NCBI GenBank assembly: GCA_017623295.1
Contig: JAGAPK010000062.1
Location: 62,001 to 126,000, forward strand
From: Lachnospiraceae bacterium
GTDB lineage: Bacteria > Bacillota > Clostridia > Lachnospirales > Lachnospiraceae
Reading direction: 5' to 3'
DNA: 64,000 bases
Part shown: positions 34,114 through 42,921 of the stretch, one piece after another
Position numbering within the stretch: position 1 is the stretch's first letter
Layout: each line of letters begins with the position of its first letter
The notes under the pieces: generated by a model
What the model was told of the DNA's origin: nothing
The model's input: the letters and a program-made list of their open reading frames with translations, nothing else
Database searches by the model: none
Program-made: the position numbers and the translations under genes

Positions 34114-34995
34114 TTATAAAAGTTCTAAAAATGCCTGCCCTGCCCGAGAAAGTGGAGTGTCATTTTTTTGCACCAGACAGATTTCACGCTTGGGGATAGG
34201 GCGATTTAGGGCAAGTTGGAAAACGGTGCCTTCCTGTAAGGCACTTTCTGCAAATTTCTGAGGGACGAAACCAATGCCGAGGTTATTCGCAACCATAGGA
34301 GTAATTAAATCAGTGGTGGCAAGTTCAATATCCGGCTGGAAAGTAAGTCCATGCTGCAGAAAAAACTCATTTAAAAATTGTCTGGTGTTGGTATCAGGTG
34401 ATACACTTACAAATGGGTAAGTGGATAATATCTGCAAATCTACGATTTTGTCTTTTAAATTCTGAAATTGTTTCCCTGCAATTAGAATGTCCTGAAACTC
34501 GCATACTTTGGTAATGGACAATTCTTTGTCTTTATAATCCGAGGGAATAACCAAAATTGCAAAGTCTAACAAATTATCCTTCAAAGCCTGAATTTCACGA
34601 GGGGTAGAACTATTGGAAATATTGAGCCTGATATCAGGGTAAAGATTATGGAAGTTGGTTAACACCGGCATTAAATAATGGTGGATAGATATTTCACTGG
34701 CACCTATCTTTAAATAGCCTGAGGAAAGTTTCTGTAAGTCTTTCAATTGAGCTTCTGCATCCATGATATGTTCATATGCAATCGCGATATGTTCATAAAC
34801 AAGGGTGCCTTCCGGAGTTAGCTTCATGCCCGATTTAGAACGTGTAAAAAGGAGACAATTCAATTCCTCTTCCAGACATTGGATTGCATGGGTTACGGTA
34901 GGTTGTGACAAATAAAGCGCTTTGGCGGCTTTGGTCATATTCTGATATTTTGCCACATAGTAAAAAGTTTTGTAATATTGTAAATTAACTGACAT
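34114..34995 (-). CDS. LysR-family transcriptional regulator
   Basis: A 293-residue regulator with the N-terminal winged helix-turn-helix (YYKTFYYVAKYQNMTKAAKA, LYLSQPTVTHAIQCLEEELN) and a periplasmic-binding-like effector domain (about 90-293). The start at 34995 follows GGGAG by 7 nt. It is divergent from a MATE pump starting 138 nt away, so it may control that pump, though the target cannot be confirmed from sequence. It is convergent with coaBC, whose stop is 3 nt away. Confidence 0.9.
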   Translation of the reverse strand: MSVNLQYYKTFYYVAKYQNMTKAAKALYLSQPTVTHAIQCLEEELNCLLFTRSKSGMKLTPEGTLVYEHIAIAYEHIMDAEAQLKDLQKLSSGYLKIGASEISIHHYLMPVLTNFHNLYPDIRLNISNSSTPREIQALKDNLLDFAILVIPSDYKDKELSITKVCEFQDILIAGKQFQNLKDKIVDLQILSTYPFVSVSPDTNTRQFLNEFFLQHGLTFQPDIELATTDLITPMVANNLGIGFVPQKFAESALQEGTVFQLALNRPIPKREICLVQKNDTPLSRAGQAFLELL

Positions 34996-35132
34996 AAACA
35001 CACTCCCATAGATATTATCTATAATAATGATATAAATGATTGATTTTATTTATGGTTTTAAATGAAGTATACTATTTTTTTGAAAGAAGAGCAACGGAAA
35101 AAGATGATTATACTATGGAAGGAAGGATTAGA

Positions 35133-36479
35133 ATGATTCAGGATTTGACCTTGGGAGATTCCCAGAAGGTTTTATTCCGCTATACCATACCGATGTTTAT
35201 CAGTGTGGCATTTCAGCAGATTTATAATATTGCAGACAGCATGATTGCAGGAAAGTTCGCCGGAGAGGATGCCCTTGCAGCCGTAGGAGCATCGTATCCG
35301 ATTACAATGATTTTTATGGCGGTAGCAGTTGGATGTAATGTCGGTTGCTCCGTTGTTATTTCCCAGTTGTTTGGAGCAAAAGAGTATAGGAAATTAAAAA
35401 CAGCGATTTCAACGACTTTTATTACCACTTTGGTCTTGTCAATTGTATTGACAATTATCGGATTGTTTACGACGCCAGCAATGATGCGGATGATTCAGAC
35501 GCCGGATAATATTTTTGTAGATGGGGCATTATATTTAAAAATCTATATTGCTGGGTTCGTATTTCTTTTCTTATATAATGTAACAACAGGGATGTTTAAC
35601 TCACTTGGAGATTCCAAGACCCCATTATATTTTTTGATTGGTTCATCCGTTGGAAATATTGTGCTGGATTTATTGTTTGTAGCAGTATTTCATTGGGGTG
35701 TAGCCGGTGTTGCATGGGCAACTTTTATTGCGCAGGGGGCTGCCTGTATTCTGGCACTTCTGGCATTTCGACAAAGATTAACAGAAATTGAAACGCAGGA
35801 AAAAGCGGAAATGTTTTCCTGGTCGGTTTTGCAAAAAATTGCTATTATTGCAATTCCAAGTGTTTTGCAACAGAGCTTTGTTTCGATAGGAAATATTTTC
35901 ATCCAGAGTATTGTAAATTCATACGGCTCGGATGTTATTGCGGGATATTCCGCAGCAATTAAGTTAAATACTTTTATTATTACCAGTTTTGCTACCTTTG
36001 GAAATGGTGTGTCAGGATTTGTTGCACAGAATCTGGGCGCGGGCAAGCCGGAACGAATCAGGTCAGGTTATAAGGCAGGCGTGAAAATGGCACTTATTAT
36101 AGCGATTCCGTTCTTTCTTGTCTATTTTTGCTTTGGACAGACAGTAATGCTTTTGTTTATGGAAGATACAGGAAGTATGGCAATGGAGGTAGGTATAACC
36201 TTTCTTAAGATAGTGTCACCGTTTTATTTTATAATTTCCATTAAACTGGTGGCAGATGGAGCTTTGCGCGGAGCTACTGCAATGAAAAGTTTTATGATAT
36301 CTACGTTTACAGATTTAATACTTCGTGTTATGCTGGCTTATATATTATCTGATTTATTAGCTTCCAGCACAGGTATCTGGCTGTCATGGCCGGTAGGCTG
36401 GAGTGTGGCAACTGTATTGTCGGTTGCTTTCATTCATAGAGTGATAAAGCAGAATCTTGGAAAGAATAAAGCAGAATAG
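35133..36479 (+). CDS. MATE-family efflux transporter
   Basis: The 448-residue membrane protein has twelve hydrophobic segments and the MATE hallmarks: [39 protein letters not shown] and, in the second half, [23 protein letters not shown] pumps export cationic drugs or metabolites using Na+ or H+. The ATG at 35133 follows AAGGAAGG by 6 nt; earlier in-frame ATGs would add an implausible hydrophilic leader. It is divergent from the LysR gene and ends 9 nt before ispF. Confidence 0.93.
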   Translation: MIQDLTLGDSQKVLFRYTIPMFISVAFQQIYNIADSMIAGKFAGEDALAAVGASYPITMIFMAVAVGCNVGCSVVISQLFGAKEYRKLKTAISTTFITTLVLSIVLTIIGLFTTPAMMRMIQTPDNIFVDGALYLKIYIAGFVFLFLYNVTTGMFNSLGDSKTPLYFLIGSSVGNIVLDLLFVAVFHWGVAGVAWATFIAQGAACILALLAFRQRLTEIETQEKAEMFSWSVLQKIAIIAIPSVLQQSFVSIGNIFIQSIVNSYGSDVIAGYSAAIKLNTFIITSFATFGNGVSGFVAQNLGAGKPERIRSGYKAGVKMALIIAIPFFLVYFCFGQTVMLLFMEDTGSMAMEVGITFLKIVSPFYFIISIKLVADGALRGATAMKSFMISTFTDLILRVMLAYILSDLLASSTGIWLSWPVGWSVATVLSVAFIHRVIKQNLGKNKAE

Positions 36480-36487
36480 GAGTCATT

Positions 36488-37039
36488 ATGAGAATCGGAA
36501 TGGGTTATGACGTACATCGTCTGGCAGAAAATAGAAAAATGATTATAGGTGGTGTGGAAATTCCATATGAAAAGGGACTTCTTGGACATTCAGATGCAGA
36601 TGTCCTGTTGCATGCAATTATGGATGCGCTTCTTGGCGCAGCAGCACTTGGTGATATCGGCAAGCATTTTCCGGATACGGACCCGGCGTATAAAGGAATT
36701 TCTTCTATGAAATTATTGGAACATGTTGGAAAATTGTTAGAAGAAAATCTTTTCCTGATTGAAAATATTGATGCTACGATTATTGCACAGGCACCAAAGA
36801 TGCGCCCACATATTGATACAATGCGTCAGAACATTGCCGATGCATTGGCGATTGATATTTCTCAGGTGAATGTGAAAGCAACCACAGAGGAAGGACTTGG
36901 CTTTACCGGAACCGGAGAAGGAATCTCTTCGCAAGCTATCTGTATGCTTACCAGTCCGGCAGAACTGTATGACAGGGACGTGACCCAGGAAACGAAGTGT
37001 TCAGGTTGTGGTGGATGCCCGATGCAGAAGTCCTCTTGA
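36488..37039 (+). CDS. ispF: 2-C-methyl-D-erythritol 2,4-cyclodiphosphate synthase with Cys-rich tail
   Basis: IspF makes the cyclic diphosphate of the non-mevalonate isoprenoid pathway as a trimer with zinc. The catalytic core (about 158 residues) is complete: [13 protein letters not shown] with Asp and His as zinc ligands, [20 protein letters not shown], and [16 protein letters not shown]. Unusually it continues for about 25 residues to a cysteine motif, [17 protein letters not shown] precedes the start. The -35 of the next promoter overlaps its stop codon. The tail is not part of known IspF enzymology. Confidence 0.94.
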   Translation: MRIGMGYDVHRLAENRKMIIGGVEIPYEKGLLGHSDADVLLHAIMDALLGAAALGDIGKHFPDTDPAYKGISSMKLLEHVGKLLEENLFLIENIDATIIAQAPKMRPHIDTMRQNIADALAIDISQVNVKATTEEGLGFTGTGEGISSQAICMLTSPAELYDRDVTQETKCSGCGGCPMQKSS

Positions 37040-37064
37040 CAAAATCAAATATTTTGCATATTCT
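37036..37064 (+). promoter_or_regulatory. Promoter of the T-box-cysE-cysS operon
   Basis: Perfect TTGACA (37036-37041), overlapping the ispF stop, and TATTCT (37059-37064) are 17 nt apart. Transcription would begin near 37071, at the base of the T-box leader. Confidence 0.75.
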
Positions 37065-37070
37065 GATAAT

Positions 37071-37357
37071 AGATATAGATAAAGCGATGAACAGAAAGAG
37101 TATATTTTTGAAACTGGCAGAGAGGAATCGTCATCGGCTGTAAACGATTCTCAGGGAAAAAGATAGAAGTGCATCTGGGAGCTTGAGGATGGGAAAAGAG
37201 ATTTTTATAGTAAGAAAGCGAATAAAAATCCCTAAGTATCTGAATCCGGTCTGCTACCGTTATCAGTAATGAGGGAAGGTATTTTTCATACCTTAAATAG
37301 AGTGGGATCGCGGATAAATTCGTCTCTAAGGAATAGAGATAGTTTATCCGCTTTTTA
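37071..37357 (+). promoter_or_regulatory. T-box riboswitch leader, cysteine-specific
   Basis: The 287-nt untranslated leader contains the T-box sequence GAGTGGGATCGCGG (37300-37313), a variant of the canonical AGGGTGGNACCGCG. A terminator follows directly: GCGGATAAA (37310-37318) with TTTATCCGC (37343-37351) and TTTTTAT. A long Stem I region runs from about 37071 to 37210, and TGC at 37170-37172 (AAGTGCATC) is in position to be a cysteine specifier codon. Uncharged tRNA-Cys would bind and stop the terminator forming, raising cysE and cysS expression when cysteine is short. Confidence 0.85.
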
Positions 37358-37397
37358 TATGATGAAGTATCATGAAATGGCATCATAGGAGGTTAAT

Positions 37398-38075
37398 ATG
37401 GGATTTTTTGGTCACATACGTGAAGAAATAAAAGTTATCAGAGAACGTGACCCGGCAATTCATTCCGATATGGAAGTGTTCCTGTATCCGAGCTTTAAGG
37501 TAATGCTGCATTATCGTGTGGCACACAGATTATATATGAAGAAACATTATTTTCTGGCGAGATGGGTGTCACAGCGTGGTGTACGCAAGACCGGAATTGA
37601 AATTCATCCGGGTGCACAGATTGGAAAAGGACTCTTTATCGATCATGGAAATGGTGTTATCATTGGAGAAACCAGTATTCTGGGTGACAATGTTACCTTG
37701 TATCAGGGCGTAACACTTGGTGGTACCGGTAAGGAGCATGGTAAACGCCATCCGACCATTGGCAATAATGTTATGATTAGTGCGGGTGCAAAAGTACTTG
37801 GTTCTTTTACCATAGGCGATAATTGTAAAATCGGAGCCGGAAGTGTGGTATTGGAAGAAGTACCACCGAATTCTACGGTAGTTGGTGTTCCGGGGCGTGT
37901 GGTAAAGCGAAATAACATTTCCTTACCGCAGGAAGAAATGGATCAGATACACCTGCCGGACCCGGTTATGGAAGATTTGGCAGTGTTGCAGCATGAAAAC
38001 GAAGAACTGACAAACCGGCTGATTGACTTAGAACGGGAATTGCGGGAACTGAAAGTAAAAAATGGAATCAAATGA
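37398..38075 (+). CDS. cysE: Serine O-acetyltransferase
   Basis: CysE makes O-acetylserine, the acceptor for sulfide in cysteine synthesis. The 225-residue protein has an N-terminal helical segment and the left-handed beta-helix of hexapeptide repeats (GIEIHPGAQIGKGLFIDHGN, GVTLGGTGKEHGKRHPTIGN, GAKVLGSFTIGDNCKIGAGS), with catalytic His and Asp in FIDHGNGVIIGE. A C-terminal coiled-coil tail (HENEELTNRLIDLERELREL) is extra to the core. AGGAGG precedes the ATG. It is the first gene under the Cys T-box. Confidence 0.94.
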   Translation: MGFFGHIREEIKVIRERDPAIHSDMEVFLYPSFKVMLHYRVAHRLYMKKHYFLARWVSQRGVRKTGIEIHPGAQIGKGLFIDHGNGVIIGETSILGDNVTLYQGVTLGGTGKEHGKRHPTIGNNVMISAGAKVLGSFTIGDNCKIGAGSVVLEEVPPNSTVVGVPGRVVKRNNISLPQEEMDQIHLPDPVMEDLAVLQHENEELTNRLIDLERELRELKVKNGIK

Positions 38076-38095
38076 TAGATTAAATGGAGGAAACT

Positions 38096-39505
38096 ATGAA
38101 AATTTATAACACATTATCAAAGAGAAAAGAAGAATTTGAACCGATTGTACCGGGCAAGGTAAGCATGTATGTATGCGGTCCTACGGTTTACAATTTAATT
38201 CATATTGGAAATGCCAGACCGATGATTATGTTTGATACAGCAAGAAGATATATGGAGCATAAAGGTCTGGAAGTAAATTATGTTTCTAATTTTACCGATG
38301 TAGATGACAAAATTATTAAGAAAGCAAACGAAGAAGGTGTTGACCCTTCGGTTATTTCCGAGCGTTACATTGAAGAATGCAAAAAAGATATGAAGGCACT
38401 CAATGTAAAACCGGCAACAACTCATCCACAGGCAACCAATGAAATCGGCGGAATGCTTGAGATGATACAGACTTTGATTGATAAAGGTCATGCCTATGTA
38501 GCAGCAGATGGTACAGTGTATTATAAAACCAGAAGCTTTAAGGAATATGGTAAGTTGTCCCACAAAAATCTGGATGACTTACGTGGCGGTAATCGTTCTC
38601 TGTTAGTTTCCGGCGAAGACCAGAAGGAAGATCCGCTTGATTTCGTACTCTGGAAACCGAAAAAAGACGGTGAGCCTTATTGGGAATCTCCTTGGTGCCA
38701 GGGTCGTCCGGGATGGCATATTGAATGTTCCGTAATGAGCAAAAAATATTTAGGCGACGAGATTGATATTCATGCCGGTGGTGAAGACTTGATTTTCCCA
38801 CATCATGAAAATGAAATTGCACAGTCAGAAGCAGCTAACGGCAAGATTTTTGCAAAATATTGGATGCACAATGGTTTCCTTAACATTGATAATAAGAAGA
38901 TGTCCAAATCAGCAGGTAACTTTTTTACCGTAAGAGATATCAGTGAAAAATATGATTTGCAGGTACTTCGTTTCTTTATGTTGTCTGCTCATTACAGAAG
39001 TCCTCTTAACTTTAGTGCTGATTTGATGGAAGCTGCTAAGAATGGTTATGAACGAATCGTAACAAGTGTTTCTAACTTAAACTTCCTGTTGGAAAAAGCA
39101 CAGAATGATGCAATGAGTGCAGAAGAAGAGAAGCTTGTGGAAGAAGCAAAGGGCTTTATTACGAAATTTGATGAAGCAATGGATGATGACTTTAACACAG
39201 CTGATGCGATTTCTGCGATTTTTGAACTTGTTAAATTTGCTAATACGAATGCAACCGAAGCCAGCAGTAAGGCTTTTGTAAAAACATTGAAAGAAGAAAT
39301 TGTAATGCTTTCTGACATCTGTGGTCTTATCGTAGAGAAAGAAGCAGAAATGCTTGATACCGAAATTGAGCAGCTTATTCAAGAAAGACAGGATGCAAGA
39401 AAAGCAAAGAATTTTGCAAGAGCAGATGAAATTCGTGATTTATTATTGGAGAAGGGTATTATTCTGGAAGATACCCGAGAAGGAGTTAAATGGAAGAGAG
39501 CATAA
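38096..39505 (+). CDS. cysS: Cysteine-tRNA ligase
   Basis: Class I synthetase for tRNA-Cys, 469 residues. The HIGH motif is in [16 protein letters not shown], the KMSKS loop in [12 protein letters not shown], the zinc-binding Cys in [10 protein letters not shown], and [12 protein letters not shown] with [18 protein letters not shown] (in parts) completes the site. The ATG at 38096 follows TGGAGG by 5 nt. It overlaps mrnC by 16 nt and shares the T-box leader, so enzyme levels for cysteine synthesis and charging rise together. Confidence 0.96.
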   Translation: MKIYNTLSKRKEEFEPIVPGKVSMYVCGPTVYNLIHIGNARPMIMFDTARRYMEHKGLEVNYVSNFTDVDDKIIKKANEEGVDPSVISERYIEECKKDMKALNVKPATTHPQATNEIGGMLEMIQTLIDKGHAYVAADGTVYYKTRSFKEYGKLSHKNLDDLRGGNRSLLVSGEDQKEDPLDFVLWKPKKDGEPYWESPWCQGRPGWHIECSVMSKKYLGDEIDIHAGGEDLIFPHHENEIAQSEAANGKIFAKYWMHNGFLNIDNKKMSKSAGNFFTVRDISEKYDLQVLRFFMLSAHYRSPLNFSADLMEAAKNGYERIVTSVSNLNFLLEKAQNDAMSAEEEKLVEEAKGFITKFDEAMDDDFNTADAISAIFELVKFANTNATEASSKAFVKTLKEEIVMLSDICGLIVEKEAEMLDTEIEQLIQERQDARKAKNFARADEIRDLLLEKGIILEDTREGVKWKRA

Positions 39506-39930
39506 CTATTTTAGATGCGATTAAACAACAGTTTGCTTGTAAAGAGGTGGATATCAGAACGTATTCACCTCTTACGTTAGCTTATATCGGAGATGCTATT
39601 TATGATTTAGTAATCCGTACGATTGTGGTTGAGCGTGGAAATCAATCTGCCAAAGGTTTACATAAAACTACAATTAAGTATGTAAATGCTAAAGTGCAGG
39701 CAAAAATGATAGATGCGTTGGAAGAAATTCTGACCGAGGAAGAGGAAGCAGTTTATCATCGCGGCAGAAATGCAAAGTCCTATACTTCTGCCAAAAACGC
39801 TTCGATTATTGAGTATCGTAAGGCAACCGGTTTAGAGGCGCTTATGGGCTATTTGTATTTAAAAGGTGAAACGGCAAGAATGCTTACATTGATACAGACT
39901 GCCTTTGAGAAAATCGGTATGAAGATATGA
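39490..39930 (+). CDS. mrnC: Mini-ribonuclease III
   Basis: MrnC trims the 23S rRNA precursor as a dimer. The 146-residue protein is a lone RNase III catalytic domain without a dsRNA-binding domain: [16 protein letters not shown] with the Asp of the active site and [14 protein letters not shown] with the Glu near the end. GAAGGAG lies 5 nt before the ATG. The gene order cysE-cysS-mrnC-rlmB is the same as in Bacillus subtilis. Confidence 0.95.
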   Translation: MEESITILDAIKQQFACKEVDIRTYSPLTLAYIGDAIYDLVIRTIVVERGNQSAKGLHKTTIKYVNAKVQAKMIDALEEILTEEEEAVYHRGRNAKSYTSAKNASIIEYRKATGLEALMGYLYLKGETARMLTLIQTAFEKIGMKI

Positions 39931-39940
39931 AGGAGTAAAC

Positions 39941-40684
39941 ATGGGTTATACAGAATTGACAATAGAGGGAAGAAATGCGGTGATTGAGGCGTTTCGTTCC
40001 GGTAAAACAATAGACAAGCTTTTTATTCTGGATGGCTGTCAGGATGGTCCGATTATGACCATCAAACGAGAAGCCAAGAAACAGGACTGTCTGGTAAAAT
40101 ATGTGAAAAAAGAACGACTGGATCAGCTTTCCGAAACCGGCAAGCATCAGGGTGTTATTGCATATATTGCAGCATATGAATATGCAGAAGTTGATGATAT
40201 GTTAGAGAAAGCAAGACAAAAGGGCGAAGCACCTTTTCTTTTCTTGTTGGATAACATTGAAGACCCACACAATTTAGGTGCCATTATTCGTACGGCAAAT
40301 TTGGTTGGGGCGCATGGTGTTATTATCCCGAAAAATCGTGCCGTAGGACTAACAGCAACGGTGGCCAAAGCTTCCGCAGGTGCGCTGAATTATACACCGG
40401 TTGCAAAGGTGACAAATTTAGGACAGACCATCGAGGAACTAAAAAAAGAAGGTTTGTGGTTTGTATGTGCTGATATGGGAGGTACAACTATGTATCAGTT
40501 GGATTTAAAAGGTCCGATAGGACTTGTTATTGGGAATGAAGGGGAAGGAGTAGGCAGACTCGTAAAAGAGAAATGCGATTTTGTGGCATCCATTCCAATG
40601 AGCGGAGACATTGATTCTTTAAATGCTTCTGTAGCAGCAGGAGTTCTTGCGTATGAAATTGTAAGACAGCGCATAATGGCATGA
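39941..40684 (+). CDS. rlmB: 23S rRNA (guanosine-2'-O-)-methyltransferase, SPOUT family
   Basis: A 247-residue TrmH/RlmB-type methyltransferase that methylates the ribose of a 23S rRNA guanosine with SAM. It has an N-terminal substrate-binding domain (IEGRNAVIEAFRSGKTIDKL) and the SPOUT knot: LLDNIEDPHNLGAIIRTANL, LVIGNEGEGVGRLVKE and IPMSGDIDSLNASVAAGVLA. AAGGAG precedes the ATG. The stop TGA overlaps the ATG of the next gene (ATGA). Confidence 0.94.
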   Translation: MGYTELTIEGRNAVIEAFRSGKTIDKLFILDGCQDGPIMTIKREAKKQDCLVKYVKKERLDQLSETGKHQGVIAYIAAYEYAEVDDMLEKARQKGEAPFLFLLDNIEDPHNLGAIIRTANLVGAHGVIIPKNRAVGLTATVAKASAGALNYTPVAKVTNLGQTIEELKKEGLWFVCADMGGTTMYQLDLKGPIGLVIGNEGEGVGRLVKEKCDFVASIPMSGDIDSLNASVAAGVLAYEIVRQRIMA

Positions 40685-42084
40685 AAGAAATAAAAAGAAA
40701 TTCGGTAAGAGATTATTTACTAATAGTTATTTGCATATTGACGGCAGTTTTGGTAGCGGTAGTTGGTCTGAAAGCCTATTCGGTTTATCGGGAAGAAACC
40801 GCAGAAGAACGAAAGAAATACGAAGAGATTTTAGCAAGAAATACAGAGGCACAGAACCGTGTCCTGGAGATGGAAGCAGAAATTGCAAGTATGACATCGG
40901 ATAAGGAATCCTTGCAGGCTTTTATCGATGAAAAAGTGCTGGCAGCAGAAGAAGCGCGGCGTAGAAAAGAAGCAGAAAAAGCCATGTCAATATCCGGGAA
41001 TACAATATCCGGCAACATAAGCATATCGGGCAATATAAGTGTATCCGGCAACATAAGCATATCGGGCAATACAAGTGTGTCCGGCAACATGAGCGTGTCG
41101 GGTAATGCCAGTGTGTCCGGCAACATGAGCGTGTCGGGTAATGCCAGTGTGTCCGGCAATATGAGTGTATCGGGCAATGCAAGTGTATCTGGTAATACGA
41201 TATCAGGTAATCTGGCTGGAATCAATTATTATGATGGAAGCATGACTGGAAATAGTATTTTTGATGAATGGCGCTTTATTTATGAGCAACCTGAAAATAT
41301 GACTTTGGAAGAACGTCGACTGCTTCGTACATCCTATGAAGAAACACTAGAAGTAAATCAATCTGACAGAGAGTGGATTGCAGAAAATACTTATGATTTT
41401 TCCCAGATGAAAATAGCTTGTCTGGGTGACAGTATTACGGCAGCAGCTAATCTGGAGGATGAAGAAAATTACGAACAATATGCATATCCGGCAAGACTCA
41501 AAGAACTTCTGGGAGCAGAAGCGGTCTATAACCTGGGAATTGGCGGTTCATCTATCGGAAGATACTGGGCGGATGCTTTTGTAGACCGTTACACAGAAAT
41601 TCCAGAAGATGTAGATATTATTATCGTTATGGGTGGAACTAACGACGGTTTCTGCGTGTCCGATGAGGAGTTTGGCAGTATGGAAGATAGGGAGTATCGT
41701 ACATTCTGCGGTGATTTGGATGAACTTATGAGTGGTCTTCGCGAGGATTATCCAGATGCGGTGATTTTCTTTGCTACACCATTGCCAAATGTTTTGCAGG
41801 ATTATCTGATGAGTGAGCGAGATTACCTTTTACCACAGAAAAATTTTGTAGATGTCATGCTGACAATGGCAGAAGAATATGATTTTGAAATCATTGATTT
41901 GTACAACTCCAATATACTGGATTCCCATGATGCTAATGTCATTGCGGAATATATGCCGGACGGTGTTCATGCAAATCAGACAGGCTATCAGATTCTTGCA
42001 GAGCATTTTGCAAGTGAAATCGTGAAATATTATGATGAGGTTGAAGCAGTAGAAGATGAAGGAAGAGTATCAGCAGTACAGTGA
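40681..42084 (+). CDS. Membrane-anchored SGNH/GDSL hydrolase with SGN hexapeptide repeats
   Basis: The 467-residue protein has an N-terminal membrane helix (DYLLIVICILTAVLVAVVGL), a coiled coil to about residue 100, then about 76 residues of SGN hexapeptide repeats (SVSGNM, SVSGNA), and a C-terminal SGNH lipase/acylhydrolase: CLGDSITAAA with the Ser, MGGTNDGF with the Asn, and DGVHANQTGY with the Asp and His. It is probably an esterase outside the cell, acting on wall or exopolysaccharide acyl groups. It begins in the ATGA overlap with rlmB and overlaps sigH by 29 nt. In B. subtilis the gene in this slot is yacP, an unrelated nuclease. Confidence 0.85.
   Translation: MKEIKRNSVRDYLLIVICILTAVLVAVVGLKAYSVYREETAEERKKYEEILARNTEAQNRVLEMEAEIASMTSDKESLQAFIDEKVLAAEEARRRKEAEKAMSISGNTISGNISISGNISVSGNISISGNTSVSGNMSVSGNASVSGNMSVSGNASVSGNMSVSGNASVSGNTISGNLAGINYYDGSMTGNSIFDEWRFIYEQPENMTLEERRLLRTSYEETLEVNQSDREWIAENTYDFSQMKIACLGDSITAAANLEDEENYEQYAYPARLKELLGAEAVYNLGIGGSSIGRYWADAFVDRYTEIPEDVDIIIVMGGTNDGFCVSDEEFGSMEDREYRTFCGDLDELMSGLREDYPDAVIFFATPLPNVLQDYLMSERDYLLPQKNFVDVMLTMAEEYDFEIIDLYNSNILDSHDANVIAEYMPDGVHANQTGYQILAEHFASEIVKYYDEVEAVEDEGRVSAVQ
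40987..41214 (+). repeat. Tandem 18-bp repeats encoding SGN hexapeptides
   Basis: About twelve copies of an 18-bp unit encode the hexapeptide (I/V)SGN(I/T/M/A)S. A 36-bp double unit (SVSGNMSVSGNA) occurs two and a half to three times nearly unchanged at 41073-41180, indicating recent expansion. Confidence 0.85.
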
Positions 42085-42685
42085 TGAAGAATTGATGATG
42101 CATCTGCGTGATGGTGAGGATGGTATCATGGATTATATTATGAACAAGTACAAAAACCTTGTCAGAAGCAAGGCAAAATCCATGTATATTCTGGGGGCAG
42201 ATAGTGATGATCTGATACAGGAAGGTATGATTGGACTTTTTAAGGCAGTCAGGGATTTTGACAGCGGCAGAGATGCCAGCTTCTTTACCTTTGCGGATTT
42301 GTGTATTTCCAGACAGATGTACACAGCAGTACAGGCATCCAGAAGACAGAAGCACATTCCTCTTAATACCTATATTTCGCTTTATGCGACTGCGCAGGAG
42401 AATCGTGACGGAAGTGAGGAAGATGCAGCACTTGTTAATATTCTTACCCGCAAGTCAGAGCAGAGTCCGGAAGAAATGCTGATTGACAAGGAAAATGTGG
42501 AACAGCTTGAAAAGACGATTGATAAAGAACTTTCCGGTTTTGAAAAGCAGGTGCTTGACCTGTATCTGACCGGCATGAAATATACACAGATAGCTAAAGT
42601 GCTCGGCAGGGATGAAAAGTCTACGGACAATGCCTTGCAGCGTATTAAATCTAAGCTGAAAAAAGCAATTCATGTAGGGTATTGA
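42056..42685 (+). CDS. sigH: RNA polymerase sigma-H factor
   Basis: SigH directs transition-state and sporulation or competence genes. The 209-residue protein has region 2 (DYIMNKYKNLVRSKAKSMYI, ADSDDLIQEGMIGLFKAVRD, ASFFTFADLCISRQMYTAVQ) and region 4 (LSGFEKQVLDLYLTGMKYTQ, IAKVLGRDEKSTDNALQRIK). The length matches SigH. The place after rlmB is conserved in Firmicutes. The start lies 29 nt inside the SGNH gene and has no strong ribosome site, indicating coupling. The promoter for tRNA-Thr overlaps its stop. Confidence 0.93.
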   Translation: MKEEYQQYSDEELMMHLRDGEDGIMDYIMNKYKNLVRSKAKSMYILGADSDDLIQEGMIGLFKAVRDFDSGRDASFFTFADLCISRQMYTAVQASRRQKHIPLNTYISLYATAQENRDGSEEDAALVNILTRKSEQSPEEMLIDKENVEQLEKTIDKELSGFEKQVLDLYLTGMKYTQIAKVLGRDEKSTDNALQRIKSKLKKAIHVGY

Positions 42686-42711
42686 CAAAGCAAAATGCCT
42701 TATGATACAAT
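42682..42711 (+). promoter_or_regulatory. Promoter of tRNA-Thr
   Basis: Perfect TTGACA (42682-42687) overlaps the sigH stop codon; TACAAT (42706-42711) follows 18 nt on. Confidence 0.8.
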
Positions 42712-42755
42712 ACAGTTCGGTTCGGTAAATGACGAAAGTCATTTCTGAATGCTTC

Positions 42756-42828
42756 GCTGCTGTAGCACAGTCGGTAGTGCGTCGCATTGGTAGTGCGGAG
42801 GTCACGGGTCCGATTCCCGTCAGCAGCT
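42756..42828 (+). tRNA. tRNA-Thr (anticodon GGT)
   Basis: A 73-nt cloverleaf: acceptor GCTGCTG with CAGCAGC, anticodon loop TTGGTAG giving GGT between TCGCA and TGCGG, and T-arm CGGGTCCGATTCCCG. CCA is not encoded. The T-loop has C in the second position (TCCGATT), a small departure from TTCGANT. Confidence 0.92.
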
Positions 42829-42834
42829 GTAAAA

Positions 42835-42862
42835 AGCCTAGTTTTTACTAGGCTTTTTCTTT
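42835..42862 (+). terminator. Terminator of tRNA-Thr
   Basis: AGCCTAG (42835-42841) pairs with CTAGGCT (42848-42854), flanked by A5 and T5, followed by TTTTTCTTTT. Confidence 0.88.
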
Positions 42863-42921
42863 TGTATAATAAAGTTGTTGACAAGTTATCCGTATCGAGT
42901 AACTCAGCAAATGCTTTTATA

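Noticed and set aside
37045..37386. A 113-codon open frame on the minus strand between ispF and cysE.
   Set aside because: It is the complement of the Cys T-box leader, has no ribosome site, and the composition matches structured RNA rather than protein.
40987..41214. Short tandem repeats that could look like a CRISPR array.
   Set aside because: The units are 18 bp without spacers and stay in frame as SGN hexapeptides inside a protein.
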